Counted from the first letter of the stretch, positions 17,762-26,941 are shown. The stretch is 37,198 nt of DNA from Thalassovita sp. (GCA_002729595.1 PBYL01000416.1:1-37198); one strand, 5' to 3'. The notes: generated from the letters alone by a model not told the origin. Numbers and translations: made by a program.

Positions 17762-17764
17762 AAA

Positions 17765-19093
17765 TTATTGATAAAACATCCACCTGATTAACTCTTTAAA
17801 AGAGGCTTTTTTACCATACATTAATATACCAACTCTGTAGATTCTGCCAGCTAGCCATGTGGCAATTATAAAACCTAAAACGAGAAATGCCATTGAAACA
17901 AATAGCTGCCAGTTTGCCCCGATAAATGGCAACCTAATCATCATAATTACAGGTGAAGTAAGTGGTATAAAAGACAACCACATGGCAATAGCACCATTTG
18001 GTTCAGATACGATTATGCCTGAAACAGCAATTGAAATAATGAGTGGTACTGTAACGGGCAACATAAATTGCTGTGTATCTGTCTCGCTATCTACAGCGGC
18101 ACCAATTGCACCAAAAAGAGCTGCATAGAGCAAATAGCCAAATAAGAAGTAAAATATAAATGCACCTAAGATTAATGGAAAATTGATCGTACTTATCGCC
18201 TTTATCATTTCGTTTTGGGGCATTTCTTTGGCTTGATCGACTACTTCTGAACCAGCTTGTTGCACCATTCCAGAATTAGCGGTACCATTAATTTCACTAT
18301 AATCAATTCCTAATACCAGACTTGAAACACTAATTACAATTAAGCCTAATAATACCCAAATCATTAACTGCGTGAAACCAACTGCTGCAATGCCAATAAT
18401 CTTTCCCATCATCAATTGAAAAGGTTTTACTGATGAGATAATCACTTCAACAATTCGGGTAGTCTTCTCTTCAATTACCCCACGCATTACTTGAGCGCCA
18501 TATAAAAAGGTGAAGAAATACACCAACAAACCTCCCAACATACCAATAATGGTAGAAGCAACCACACTCATATCTTGCTCACCATCATCACTGATATTTA
18601 ATAAATCGACAGAAACATTGGCATTTACTCGGTTAATCACTTTCTGGTTTACACCAATTTTTTGCCACCTCAACTTTTCTATCTCCTGCTGAATAATAGA
18701 AGTAAGCATGGATTTTAACATCGCAGAAACACCTTCCCCTTGCCTGGAATATAACCTAATGCCTTGCGGATTGTCTATGTTAATTGCTGGGATACAAAGT
18801 AAAGCAGAGAGAGAGTCGTTCATCAAGAAAGATATCTTGGCATCATCGCAATTCTTCTCGTCAATATCTATAAAAAAGGTTTTATCGTCGTCTTTAAACT
18901 TGCCAGCAAATAAACCGCTTTCATCTTTAATGGCAATAATTTTATCTTCTGTTCCGGTTTGGGTAAGCCAGATCGGAACAATATAAATGGTTGCAATTAA
19001 AAGAGGTCCTAATATCGACATAATGATAAAAGACTTCTTTCTAACTCGGGTAAAGTATTCTCTGGATATTATTAAAGATATTTTATTACTCAT
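17765..19093 (-). CDS. ABC-2 type exporter permease (NatB-like)
   Basis: Membrane subunit of an ABC exporter, COG1668/NatB type. I place the start at ATG 19093, giving MSNKISLIISREYFTRVRKKS and 442 residues; it overlaps the stop of the ATPase gene by 8 bp, the usual sign of translational coupling. An upstream in-frame start at 19120 would lie inside the ATPase gene. Layout: one N-terminal helix (about 25-45), a large extracytoplasmic domain (about 45-170), then about five further helices from residue 180 onward, including the conserved RGVIEEKTTRIVEVIISSVKP cytoplasmic segment. NatB proteins export sodium or other small solutes; the substrate here is unknown. Confidence 0.88.
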   Translation of the reverse strand: MSNKISLIISREYFTRVRKKSFIIMSILGPLLIATIYIVPIWLTQTGTEDKIIAIKDESGLFAGKFKDDDKTFFIDIDEKNCDDAKISFLMNDSLSALLCIPAINIDNPQGIRLYSRQGEGVSAMLKSMLTSIIQQEIEKLRWQKIGVNQKVINRVNANVSVDLLNISDDGEQDMSVVASTIIGMLGGLLVYFFTFLYGAQVMRGVIEEKTTRIVEVIISSVKPFQLMMGKIIGIAAVGFTQLMIWVLLGLIVISVSSLVLGIDYSEINGTANSGMVQQAGSEVVDQAKEMPQNEMIKAISTINFPLILGAFIFYFLFGYLLYAALFGAIGAAVDSETDTQQFMLPVTVPLIISIAVSGIIVSEPNGAIAMWLSFIPLTSPVIMMIRLPFIGANWQLFVSMAFLVLGFIIATWLAGRIYRVGILMYGKKASFKELIRWMFYQ

Positions 19094-20015
19094 TAATTTT
19101 CTCCTCTTCTTTAGTACCAACCATTTTTATAAAAATCTCATCCATCGAAGGAATATGCTCTTTTACTTCGTGAATCTCATAATCTTGGACTAAGCCAGCA
19201 ATAAGTGCATTGAGATTTTTGTCTGTAGATTTAATCCAGTTTTTTACATAATTGCCAGCCTGTGCAGATTCTATCACTTCAATACCTAAACCATTTGGTT
19301 CAATGGCTTTGTTTGTAAGTACAGTAAAAGTATTGGTGCTAAAAGATGCTTTAATTTCTTCTTTTGTACCTTCAATTACTTTTTTAGAATTGTTGATTAA
19401 CGCGATGTTGTCGCAGAGTTCTTCTACAGATTCCATGCGGTGTGTAGAAAAAATAACCGAACAGCCTTTATTTTTTAATCTTAAAATTTCTTTCTTAATC
19501 ACATTGGCATTTACCGGATCAAAACCTGAGAAAGGTTCGTCAAGAATGAGTAATTCTGGTTCGTGAAGCACTGTAGCAATAAATTGAATTTTTTGCTGCA
19601 TACCTTTAGAAAGCTCCTCTACTTGTTTGTGCATCCAAGTTTTAATCTCAAACTTTTCTACCCAATACTTAAGTCTTCGATTTACTTCGTGTTTAGATAA
19701 GCCTTTTAATCGAGAAAGATACATCAATTGCTCACCCACTTTCATCTTTCTATACAAACCTCTTTCTTCTGGCAAATAGCCCATTCTACTTGTATGCTGA
19801 GGAGCAAGCAACTCATTGTTAAAATACACTTTACCTTGGTCTGCTACTGTAATTCTGGTAATAATTCTGATAAGCGAAGTTTTACCTGCGCCATTTGGCC
19901 CTAATAAACCATAAATACTACCTTTGGGAATAGAAAGACTTACATCATTCAGCGCAAGGTGTTTGTCATATTTTTTGACAACATTTTCAACTTTAACAAT
20001 CTCCTCCAAGTACAA
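19086..20015 (-). CDS. ABC transporter ATP-binding protein (NatA-like)
   Basis: Cytoplasmic ATPase partner of the permease that follows it. Motifs are all present: Walker A GPNGAGKTS (39-47), Q-loop region GYLPEERGLYRKM (79-91), signature LSKGMQQ (135-141), Walker B LLILDEP with Asp159 and catalytic Glu160, D-loop GFDP, and switch His192 in FSTHRM. A C-terminal extension of about 90 residues matches the DUF4162-like tail found in NatA-type exporters. Gene order (ATPase then permease, overlapping by 8 bp) supports a two-gene operon. The transported substrate is unknown. Confidence 0.93.
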   Translation of the reverse strand: MYLEEIVKVENVVKKYDKHLALNDVSLSIPKGSIYGLLGPNGAGKTSLIRIITRITVADQGKVYFNNELLAPQHTSRMGYLPEERGLYRKMKVGEQLMYLSRLKGLSKHEVNRRLKYWVEKFEIKTWMHKQVEELSKGMQQKIQFIATVLHEPELLILDEPFSGFDPVNANVIKKEILRLKNKGCSVIFSTHRMESVEELCDNIALINNSKKVIEGTKEEIKASFSTNTFTVLTNKAIEPNGLGIEVIESAQAGNYVKNWIKSTDKNLNALIAGLVQDYEIHEVKEHIPSMDEIFIKMVGTKEEEKINE

Positions 20016-20137
20016 AAAATAAATTTAGTAAAACAGTAAATACTTTTAAATGATTATACCAGTATAAGCTAAAATGCTATAACCGAACGATTTATATTTT
20101 ATTCCTGTTTTATAATTGAAAAAACAAAATCAAACCC

Positions 20138-20317
20138 ATGAAAAAAAGTAAAAATAAGCAGAAACCCAAAGTTCACAACGAATTGGATGGTTTTGATATA
20201 AAAGTTAACTCTTCCGGTGAAATTGAATCAACTTATTCGATTGACGAGTTAAATAAATTTTTGAATAAGAATGTGGAAGACAAAAAGCTCAAAGGAAGAG
20301 ACGATATCGAAAAATAA
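20138..20317 (+). CDS. Small hypothetical protein, 59 residues
   Basis: A compact gene with ATG at 20138 and TAA at 20317. The product is highly charged and soluble: a lysine-rich start (MKKSKNKQKPKVHNEL), a middle that looks like a beta-hairpin (DGFDIKVNSSGEIESTYS), then an acidic/basic helix (IDELNKFLNKNVEDKKL). It has no signal peptide or membrane segment. I cannot assign a family. Evidence that it is real: the codon pattern resembles its neighbours, it has its own intergenic space of about 120 bp upstream, and a strong terminator starts 16 bp after its stop. It could be a small nucleic-acid or protein-binding factor, but that is only a guess from charge. Confidence 0.75.
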   Translation: MKKSKNKQKPKVHNELDGFDIKVNSSGEIESTYSIDELNKFLNKNVEDKKLKGRDDIEK

Positions 20318-20332
20318 ATTTACTGATAATAA

Positions 20333-20356
20333 AAATCCCGTTTTTCAACGGGATTT
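20333..20356. terminator. Bidirectional intrinsic terminator
   Basis: AAATCCCGTT-TTTC-AACGGGATTT forms a perfect 10-bp stem, flanked by A-rich and T-rich tracts. It separates the 59-residue gene from the convergent fabG gene and can end both. Confidence 0.88.
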
Positions 20357-20377
20357 ATTTTTTATATCTATTTACTA

Positions 20378-21124
20378 TTAGGTGTTCATTCCACCGTTGA
20401 TCTCTACTACTTGACCGGTAATGTACTGAGACATATCTGAACCTAAGAATACTGCTAGATCAGCCACTTCTTCAGATTTACCAGCTCTTTTTAATGGAAT
20501 AGCACTTTTCCATTCTTCCACCACTTTAGGATCAAGAATACCTGTCATTTCAGTTTCGATAAAGCCCGGAGCAATTACGTTAGCTCTTATGTTTCTAGAA
20601 CCAAGCTCTAATGCTACTGATTTTGTAAAACCAATAATACCTGCTTTAGAAGCTGCATAGTTAGCCTGACCAGCATTACCTCTTACTCCCACTACAGAAC
20701 TCATGTTTACAATAGAACCGCTTTTTTGCTTCATTAAAGTACGGCAAGCAGCTTTGGTTAAATTGAATACTGATTTTAGGTTTACATTGATTACATCGTC
20801 GTATTGCTCTTCAGACATTCTCATTAAAAGACCATCTTTAGTAATACCTGCATTGTTAATCAATACATCTAAAGAACCGAATTCTTTTACAAAATCGTTG
20901 ATCAATTGCTCAGAAGCAGCATAATTAGAAGCATCAGAACGAAAACCTTTTGCTTTAATGCCATACTCCTTTAATTCATTCTCTAGTGCTTCTCCCTTCT
21001 CTACGCTAGAAAGGTAGGTAAAACCTACGTTGGCTCCCTGTTCTGCAAATTTTATAGCAATAGATTTACCTATTCCTTTCGATGCTCCTGTAATCAGTGC
21101 ATTCTTACCTTCAAGTAACTTCAT
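20378..21124 (-). CDS. fabG: 3-oxoacyl-[acyl-carrier-protein] reductase
   Basis: Short-chain dehydrogenase of 248 residues. It reduces 3-oxoacyl-ACP to 3-hydroxyacyl-ACP with NADPH in fatty acid elongation, in the cytoplasm. Visible motifs: Rossmann TGASKGIG (13-20), NNAG (90-93), the catalytic Ser143, Tyr156 and Lys160 in SSVVGVRGNAGQANYAASK, and the C-terminal TGQVVEINGGMNT that is characteristic of FabG. Length matches the family. Other fatty acid synthesis genes are not in the window. It ends at a shared terminator; the ADP-ribosylglycohydrolase-like gene lies about 90 bp upstream on the same strand. Confidence 0.93.
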   Translation of the reverse strand: MKLLEGKNALITGASKGIGKSIAIKFAEQGANVGFTYLSSVEKGEALENELKEYGIKAKGFRSDASNYAASEQLINDFVKEFGSLDVLINNAGITKDGLLMRMSEEQYDDVINVNLKSVFNLTKAACRTLMKQKSGSIVNMSSVVGVRGNAGQANYAASKAGIIGFTKSVALELGSRNIRANVIAPGFIETEMTGILDPKVVEEWKSAIPLKRAGKSEEVADLAVFLGSDMSQYITGQVVEINGGMNT

Positions 21125-21217
21125 TCTTTTTATGTTTTAATTATGCTTAAAAGCTAATATGGCAAATTTCTAAAATTTTTAAGAATTGACAACCCTTATA
21201 GCTCATAATAAGCAATC

Positions 21218-22462
21218 TTAATAGTCTATCGGTATACTATACCAAACTTCTCCGTCTTTTTCGAACATTCTACCACCATTATAAAAAATAGCTTGTTCTG
21301 TAATTTTCAAAACTCTCTCGCTTAAATCTTTTATGCTAAAAGTTACTGGCAAATTATCTCTGCTATAATTTACATATCTATCGTTAAAAGGCTCGTCCCA
21401 CTTTTTTTCTCCTCGCATACCCAATGTGTATTTTTCTGGAATCACTTTAGAACCACTCATAATTCCAATTAAGCCGGCACTGGTAGCTGCTTGATTATCG
21501 CAATCGTAACCCGCAGAAACGGCTATACTAATGGTTTTCTCAAAATCTCCCTCACCATATAAAATTGCCATAATACCACACAAACCATTATTGAGTGAAG
21601 AAACTACAGAGACAGGTGCTTCAAAATCTCCTTTCTTGTAAGCATAGTATTTTTCGTGAATTTTCTTTCTGGTTTTCTTCCAGTCTTTTTCTTCTTTGTG
21701 CCATTTAATTACATCTTGCATACCTTCTTTAAAAGGGCTGCCATTTGGAATTTGTGAATAAGCAAGAGCAACCAATTTATTTACATCCTTTTCAAAAAAT
21801 CCGGCACTGTACATCACTGCATAAGCAATGGTTGGGTGAGTTCCCCAGTCGTCGTTCGTAATTCTTGCTCCCCACTCTGCTCTTTCAGCGGCTTTCTGTG
21901 TCATTCCCGGATAAAACACACTCCAAATCTCATTTACCAATTGCGGGTCTATTTGAAACCAGTTTTCATTGTTTTCTTTTTTGCCAGTTTCTGGTGGAAG
22001 CATTCCAGTTTCCATTAAATCTCTGGCAGTTTTATTTGCCACCCAAATCTGCCTGTTAATGTGCTTTTTCCACATTTCAGCTATTTCAGCATAGTTTAAA
22101 TCTAAACCATATTTTTCAACTGCATGCAAGGTAACCAGCTCAATATCAGTATCATCATCAGAAAGAATTCCGTCTAGACCTTCGGCAACAATGGGCAAAT
22201 AGCCACGAATATCATCTAAATTCATGGTGAGTTCTGGCGTCTTATCTTTGATGGTATAATACCTTTCTACCATAATCGGCATCTCTTTCTCCACATAGCA
22301 ATTTTCAAAAGGGAAACCCAGACTAGTGCCTACAATTTGTCCAATCCAGTAAGCATAGATTTTATCTTTAATTTCGGCTCTTGAAATTTCTTTATACTGT
22401 TGTGCACTTAGATTAAAGCAAAAAATTGAGACAATCGCAAAAAGTAGAATTTTTCGTACCAC
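21218..22462 (-). CDS. Exported ADP-ribosylglycohydrolase-family protein
   Basis: A 414-residue member of the ADP-ribosylglycohydrolase (ARH/DraG, crystallin J1) superfamily. The fold is marked by the N-terminal YWIGQIVGTSLGFPFEN segment (38-54), the acidic metal site SDDDTDIEL (101-109), and the C-terminal metal loop AGYDCDNQAATSAGLIG (317-333), whose usual form is GGDTDTNAA. The change to YDCDNQ keeps Asp320 and Asp322 but alters the remainder. Unusually for a family best known in the cytoplasm, residues 1-20 form a signal peptide ending NLSA, so the protein should be periplasmic or secreted. Substrates could be ADP-ribosylated molecules or another glycosidic substrate; this is not decided by sequence. 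Confidence 0.85.
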   Translation of the reverse strand: MVRKILLFAIVSIFCFNLSAQQYKEISRAEIKDKIYAYWIGQIVGTSLGFPFENCYVEKEMPIMVERYYTIKDKTPELTMNLDDIRGYLPIVAEGLDGILSDDDTDIELVTLHAVEKYGLDLNYAEIAEMWKKHINRQIWVANKTARDLMETGMLPPETGKKENNENWFQIDPQLVNEIWSVFYPGMTQKAAERAEWGARITNDDWGTHPTIAYAVMYSAGFFEKDVNKLVALAYSQIPNGSPFKEGMQDVIKWHKEEKDWKKTRKKIHEKYYAYKKGDFEAPVSVVSSLNNGLCGIMAILYGEGDFEKTISIAVSAGYDCDNQAATSAGLIGIMSGSKVIPEKYTLGMRGEKKWDEPFNDRYVNYSRDNLPVTFSIKDLSERVLKITEQAIFYNGGRMFEKDGEVWYSIPIDY

Positions 22463-22657
22463 CTTATTGTGTTTAGTTTAAAAAAGCCAAAATACATAAA
22501 ATGGTTATCAATTCTGTACTATACAATTATCCATTTTGAAGATTACATCTAGTTGTTTTAAAGAAAATTGATACTATTCTGACACTATTATTTTAAACAC
22601 TTTTTATTCACTTTATAGCTGTTTATCTTTCAGGCTAAATTGCAAATCTAAAAATAC

Positions 22658-23443
22658 GTGACGGATAAAATTTTTACTGCTAAACACTATCTCAACTATC
22701 AATTAAAAGCAACTAATGCACATGGCATACACTCGCCTTTTGTGTTTAAGTTGTATAATGAAGTAATTAACTCTGAGAAGTATTTCTATGCCTTTGATGA
22801 TATTGAAGACCTTCGCATGGATTTACTTGTAAGCAGTAAAGTGATAGAAGTAAAAGATTTTGGTGCAGGTTCTAAGGTTTTTAAGTCTAACCAAAGAAGC
22901 GTTTCTAAAATGGCTAAATACGCTTTAAGTGATGAAAAAACCGGCCAGATGCTTTTTAGATTAATCGAATTTTTAAAACCAGAAACCATTTTTGAATTAG
23001 GTACTTCTCTTGGCATTAATACTTTATATCTCGCCAAAGCTTGGACCCAAGGTAAGGTAACTACTTTCGAAGGCTGCCCAGAAACATTAAAAATTGCTCA
23101 GCAGAACTTCGAAAAACTAAAAGCTAATATCCACACCGTTGAGGGTAATATCGACGAAACATTACCAGAAGAATTAAAAAAGCACGACAAGGTAGATTTT
23201 GTTTTCTTTGATGCTAACCACCGAAAATCAGCCACACTCAAATACTTTCATGCTTGCTTAGAAAAAGTAGATGAAAATACAGTTTTCGTATTTGATGATA
23301 TATATTGGACAAAAGACATGGGCGAAGCTTGGGACGAAATTAAAAATCACCATGAGGTTATGTTATCCATCGATCTTTTCGATCTAGGCCTAGTCTTTTT
23401 CAGAAAAAACCAACCAAAACAGCATTTTTTGTTACGATTCTGA
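22658..23443 (+). CDS. Class I SAM-dependent methyltransferase
   Basis: A 261-residue cytoplasmic protein with a Rossmann SAM-binding core. Motif I is FELGTSLGINTLYLAKAW (about 115-132), motif II is VTTFEGCPE with the ribose-binding acid, and VDFVFFDANHR (about 183-193) and VFVFDDIYW resemble the catechol O-methyltransferase-like subgroup. The substrate is unknown. It starts with GTG, because the in-frame codon two triplets upstream is a stop and no ATG precedes the conserved N terminus (TAKHYLNYQLKA). The gene stands alone upstream of the GH13 pair, divergent from the ADP-ribosylglycohydrolase gene. Confidence 0.85.
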   Translation: MTDKIFTAKHYLNYQLKATNAHGIHSPFVFKLYNEVINSEKYFYAFDDIEDLRMDLLVSSKVIEVKDFGAGSKVFKSNQRSVSKMAKYALSDEKTGQMLFRLIEFLKPETIFELGTSLGINTLYLAKAWTQGKVTTFEGCPETLKIAQQNFEKLKANIHTVEGNIDETLPEELKKHDKVDFVFFDANHRKSATLKYFHACLEKVDENTVFVFDDIYWTKDMGEAWDEIKNHHEVMLSIDLFDLGLVFFRKNQPKQHFLLRF

Positions 23444-23460
23444 TTATTTCATTTTAGTAT

Positions 23461-23502
23461 TGTTTACACAAAGTTCCACTATTTAATTTAGTGAAGTAAA
23501 CA
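23461..23502 (+). promoter_or_regulatory. Nested inverted repeats just before the first GH13 gene
   Basis: Outer arms TGTTTAC (23461-23467) and GTAAACA (23496-23502) are perfectly complementary. They enclose an inner pair CACTA (23477-23481) and TAGTG (23489-23493). The structure ends 2 bp before the start codon. It may be a sugar-regulator operator or an mRNA hairpin controlling translation. Confidence 0.35.
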
Positions 23503-23504
23503 GC

Positions 23505-25343
23505 ATGAAAATGAAAAACTTAACTGCAATTATTCCCATATTATTTATAATTCTATTTATGGCAGATTGTCAAAAGAAAGATGAAACTAAACTTTCTCAA
23601 GAACTTATTTTAGATGAAAATCCGCATGGCGAAAAAATCATTATTTACCAGATGATGACTCGCCTTTTTGGAAACAAAAATTCAACTAACAAACCTTGGG
23701 GAACTATAGAAGAAAATGGTGTTGGTAAGTTTAATGACATCAATAATAAAGCTTTAGCTTCACTTAAAGAGCTGGGAATCACCCATGTGTGGTTTACTGG
23801 TGTAATTGAGCATGCTGTAATTAGAGACTATACAGAATTCGGGATCTCTTTAGATGATGCCGATGTTGTGAAAGGAAGAGCCGGTTCTCCTTACGCTATA
23901 AAAGACTATTACGATGTAAATCCAGACCTTGCGGAAAATGTGCAAAACAGGATGCAAGAGTTTGAAGCATTGATAGAAAGAACTCACCAACAAGGTTTAA
24001 AAGTAATCATCGATTTTGTGCCAAACCATGTTGCCAGAAATTACATTTCAGATGCGAAACCAGCAGGTGTAAAAGACCTTGGAGAAGACGATGATACCAA
24101 CAAAGCTTTTGACCCCAACAATAACTTTTACTACGTCACAGATCAAGCTTTTAAAGTTCCTCAAGACTACCAAGCATTAGGAGATAACACTTTCCCTACA
24201 AAAGATGGAATGTTTGAGGAGAACCCTGCAAAAGCTACTGGTAACGATGTTTTTAATGCAAGTCCAAGCATAAACGATTGGTTTGAAACTGTAAAACTGA
24301 ATTACGGTGTAGATTACCAAAATGATAGAGCAACCCACTTCGAATCTGTACCAGACACTTGGCTCAAGATGACCGATATTTTGAAGTATTGGGCAGGCAA
24401 AGGTGTAGATGCTTTCCGTTGTGATATGGCAGAAATGGTTCCTGTTGAGTTTTGGAAATATGCTGTTACCGAGGTTAAAAAAGTGAATCCGGAAATAATA
24501 TTTATAGCTGAAATTTACAATCCAGATGCTTATAGAAATTACATAGAGACTGGTAAATTCGATTTCTTGTATGACAAAGTGCAATTGTATGATACACTTA
24601 AAAACATCATTCAAGATAAAGGCAGCACAGCAAATCTTACTGGGATTTGGCAAAACCTAAATGGCATAAACAAAAACATGCTTCGCTTTTTAGAAAACCA
24701 CGACGAACAGCGAATTGCTAGTCCTGATTTTGCTGGTGAAGCAGAAAATGCTATTCCTGCCATGTTGCTAAGTGCTACCATGTATAGCGGACCAGTGATG
24801 ATTTATTTCGGCCAAGAAGTAGGCGAAACTGGCGCAGGTGCAGAAGGTTTTGGTGGTGAAGATGGCAGAACAACAATCTTCGATTATTGGGGTGTTCCTG
24901 CGCATCAGAAATGGATGAATGATGGTGCTTTTGATGGTGCTTTACTTGATGAAAAGCAAAAAGGCTTAAGAAAATTCTATAAAGATTTATTGAATTTTAC
25001 TAAGAGCAGTTCTGCAATCGCAAATGGAAAATTTATTGATCTTCAGCCTTTAACAAAAGAAGATGAAAGTGGCGCTTCAAATAAATGCTATGCTTATATA
25101 AGAAGTTCGTCGGATGAATCTTTGTTGATTATCAGCAATTTTAGTTCAGATAATAATCATCAAATCTCGCTTTCAATTCCTTCTGATCTTTCTACAATTT
25201 TAGATGGAAGTTCTTTTAAATTGCAGCAGGTGCTGGGTGATCCGCACGAATTGAATAACAAAAGCTTTAAAACTGGGGAAGAATTACAATTCAATTTGCC
25301 ACCGCTTGAAGCACTCATTTTCAAATTGAATAAAGATGAATAA
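23505..25343 (+). CDS. GH13 alpha-amylase-family lipoprotein
   Basis: A 612-residue alpha-glucan-active glycoside hydrolase. All four GH13 regions are visible: region I DFVPNH (170-175), region II DAFRCDMAE with nucleophile Asp307, region III FIAEIYNPD with acid/base Glu336, and region IV ENHDEQ with Asp400. A C-terminal beta-sandwich follows from about 515. The N terminus is a lipoprotein-like signal with Cys22; Asp at -1 is unusual for a lipobox. The sequence after the cysteine, QKKDE, resembles the Bacteroidota lipoprotein export signal, so surface display is plausible. The next gene, 11 bp downstream, is another GH13 enzyme. Exact specificity (amylase, neopullulanase or other) is not resolved. 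Confidence 0.9.
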   Translation: MKMKNLTAIIPILFIILFMADCQKKDETKLSQELILDENPHGEKIIIYQMMTRLFGNKNSTNKPWGTIEENGVGKFNDINNKALASLKELGITHVWFTGVIEHAVIRDYTEFGISLDDADVVKGRAGSPYAIKDYYDVNPDLAENVQNRMQEFEALIERTHQQGLKVIIDFVPNHVARNYISDAKPAGVKDLGEDDDTNKAFDPNNNFYYVTDQAFKVPQDYQALGDNTFPTKDGMFEENPAKATGNDVFNASPSINDWFETVKLNYGVDYQNDRATHFESVPDTWLKMTDILKYWAGKGVDAFRCDMAEMVPVEFWKYAVTEVKKVNPEIIFIAEIYNPDAYRNYIETGKFDFLYDKVQLYDTLKNIIQDKGSTANLTGIWQNLNGINKNMLRFLENHDEQRIASPDFAGEAENAIPAMLLSATMYSGPVMIYFGQEVGETGAGAEGFGGEDGRTTIFDYWGVPAHQKWMNDGAFDGALLDEKQKGLRKFYKDLLNFTKSSSAIANGKFIDLQPLTKEDESGASNKCYAYIRSSSDESLLIISNFSSDNNHQISLSIPSDLSTILDGSSFKLQQVLGDPHELNNKSFKTGEELQFNLPPLEALIFKLNKDE

Positions 25344-25354
25344 GAGATTGAGTG

Positions 25355-26941
25355 ATGAAAAATGCTGCTTTCATATTTTTATTCAGTGCAATATCGTCGT
25401 TGGTTTTGCTTTCTTGTGATTCATCTCAAAAGGAAAATAAAGAGAATATGTCATCGAAAAATAAAACTTCTGAGCAAACAGAAAAACTGGCTTACAGAAA
25501 TGGCGGAGTTACTTACGAAGTTTTTGTTCAATCATTCTTTGATGCAAACAACGATGGCATAGGTGATTTACAAGGGCTAACTCAAAAACTCGATTATATA
25601 GCAGATTTAGGTGCAGAAGCTATTTGGTTAATGCCTGTTCATCCCTCACCTTCTTATCATAAATATGATGTAATCGACTACTACAATATACATCAAGATT
25701 ATGGTACTTTAGAAGATTTTAAGCATTTAGTAGAAGAAGCTCACCAAAGAAATTTAAAGGTGATTTTAGATTTGGTTATCAATCACACATCAGATCAAAA
25801 TCAATGGTTTAAAGAATCTGTTAAGGGAAAAAATAATCCTTATCGAGATTTTTACATTTGGGCAGATCTAGATACGATTAAAGAAGTTGGCGAAACGAAA
25901 GAAGTAACTGGCGACTCAGACAATAAATACCTCTGGAACGAAGTACCCGGAAATGAAGAAAAGTATTTTGGCTTCTTTTGGAAAGGTATGCCCGACCTGA
26001 ACTACGATCACCCAGCGGTGAGAGAAGAAGTTTATAAAATCGGAAAATTCTGGCTTACAGATATAAATATTGATGGTTTTCGATTAGATGCTGCCAAACA
26101 TATTTATCCAGATGAAAGGATTGATGATACGGTAGAATGGTGGATTGCTTTTAGAAATGAGATGGAGCAAGTAAAGCCTGATGTATTTTTAGTAGGAGAA
26201 GTTTGGGATGAAGCCAAAGTGATTGCTCCTTTTTTAAATGGATTGCATGCTATTTTTAATTTTGATTTGAGCTTTGCACTTCAAGATGCTTTAAAAAATG
26301 AAGATGCGAGTCAATTACTAGATAAATTTATCGCTTCGAGAAAACTATATAAAGCAACTAGACCAGATTTTTACGATGCCATTTTCACTACCAATCACGA
26401 TCAAAACAGGATTCTTTCTGAGTTGGATGGCAATCTGGAAAAAGGCAAATTAGCAGCTTCCATCCTACTCACATTGCCTGGTTCACCTTTTATCTATTAT
26501 GGTGAAGAGCTCGGCATGTTAGGTGTAAAACCTGACGAAAAGATAAGAGAACCTTTTGTATGGTCTGCTAAAGATTCTAGTGGAATTCCAACTTGGATTG
26601 AACCAGAATATAACACAGCAAAGACTCTTGATGCTTTAGATAAACAAGTCACAGACTCAAGCTCAATTTACAATCACTATAAAAACCTGATTCAATTACG
26701 AAAAAATAATGGCGTATTAAGAGAAGGTGAAATAGAAGTGGTAAAGACCAAGTCTAAAAAAGTTTTATGCTATTACAGAATTCTGGGAAATGAGAAAGTT
26801 CTAATTGTGCATAACTTAGGTAAGAAGGCACAAAAGCTTGATAGTGAACTTCTAAAAGGCGAGATTCTATTTAAAACTGTAAACAAGAATTTATCAAAAA
26901 ATACAATTCCTGCTTACAGTTCTTTTATTATTTCTAATTAA
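25355..26941 (+). CDS. GH13 alpha-glucosidase/amylase-family lipoprotein
   Basis: A 528-residue glycoside hydrolase of the GH13 clan. The start is taken as ATG 25355; a GTG immediately before it is also in frame. The lipoprotein signal ends LVLLSC (Cys21), followed by DSSQKENKEN, which lacks a clear export signal, so a periplasm-facing location is more likely than the surface. Catalytic regions: DLVINH (about 140-145), DGFRLDAAKH with nucleophile Asp245, FLVGEVWDE with Glu282, and FTTNHDQNR with Asp349. DANNDGIGDLQG near 64-75 is the typical GH13 calcium-binding loop. It resembles oligo-1,6-/alpha-glucosidase-type enzymes acting on malto-oligosaccharides. It probably shares an operon with the preceding GH13 gene. 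Confidence 0.9.
   Translation: MKNAAFIFLFSAISSLVLLSCDSSQKENKENMSSKNKTSEQTEKLAYRNGGVTYEVFVQSFFDANNDGIGDLQGLTQKLDYIADLGAEAIWLMPVHPSPSYHKYDVIDYYNIHQDYGTLEDFKHLVEEAHQRNLKVILDLVINHTSDQNQWFKESVKGKNNPYRDFYIWADLDTIKEVGETKEVTGDSDNKYLWNEVPGNEEKYFGFFWKGMPDLNYDHPAVREEVYKIGKFWLTDINIDGFRLDAAKHIYPDERIDDTVEWWIAFRNEMEQVKPDVFLVGEVWDEAKVIAPFLNGLHAIFNFDLSFALQDALKNEDASQLLDKFIASRKLYKATRPDFYDAIFTTNHDQNRILSELDGNLEKGKLAASILLTLPGSPFIYYGEELGMLGVKPDEKIREPFVWSAKDSSGIPTWIEPEYNTAKTLDALDKQVTDSSSIYNHYKNLIQLRKNNGVLREGEIEVVKTKSKKVLCYYRILGNEKVLIVHNLGKKAQKLDSELLKGEILFKTVNKNLSKNTIPAYSSFIISN

Noticed and set aside
24177-24653. A 158-codon minus-strand frame inside the first GH13 gene
   Set aside because: It is the antisense of catalytic-domain codons, with a Cys/Ile/Phe-rich composition typical of shadow frames.
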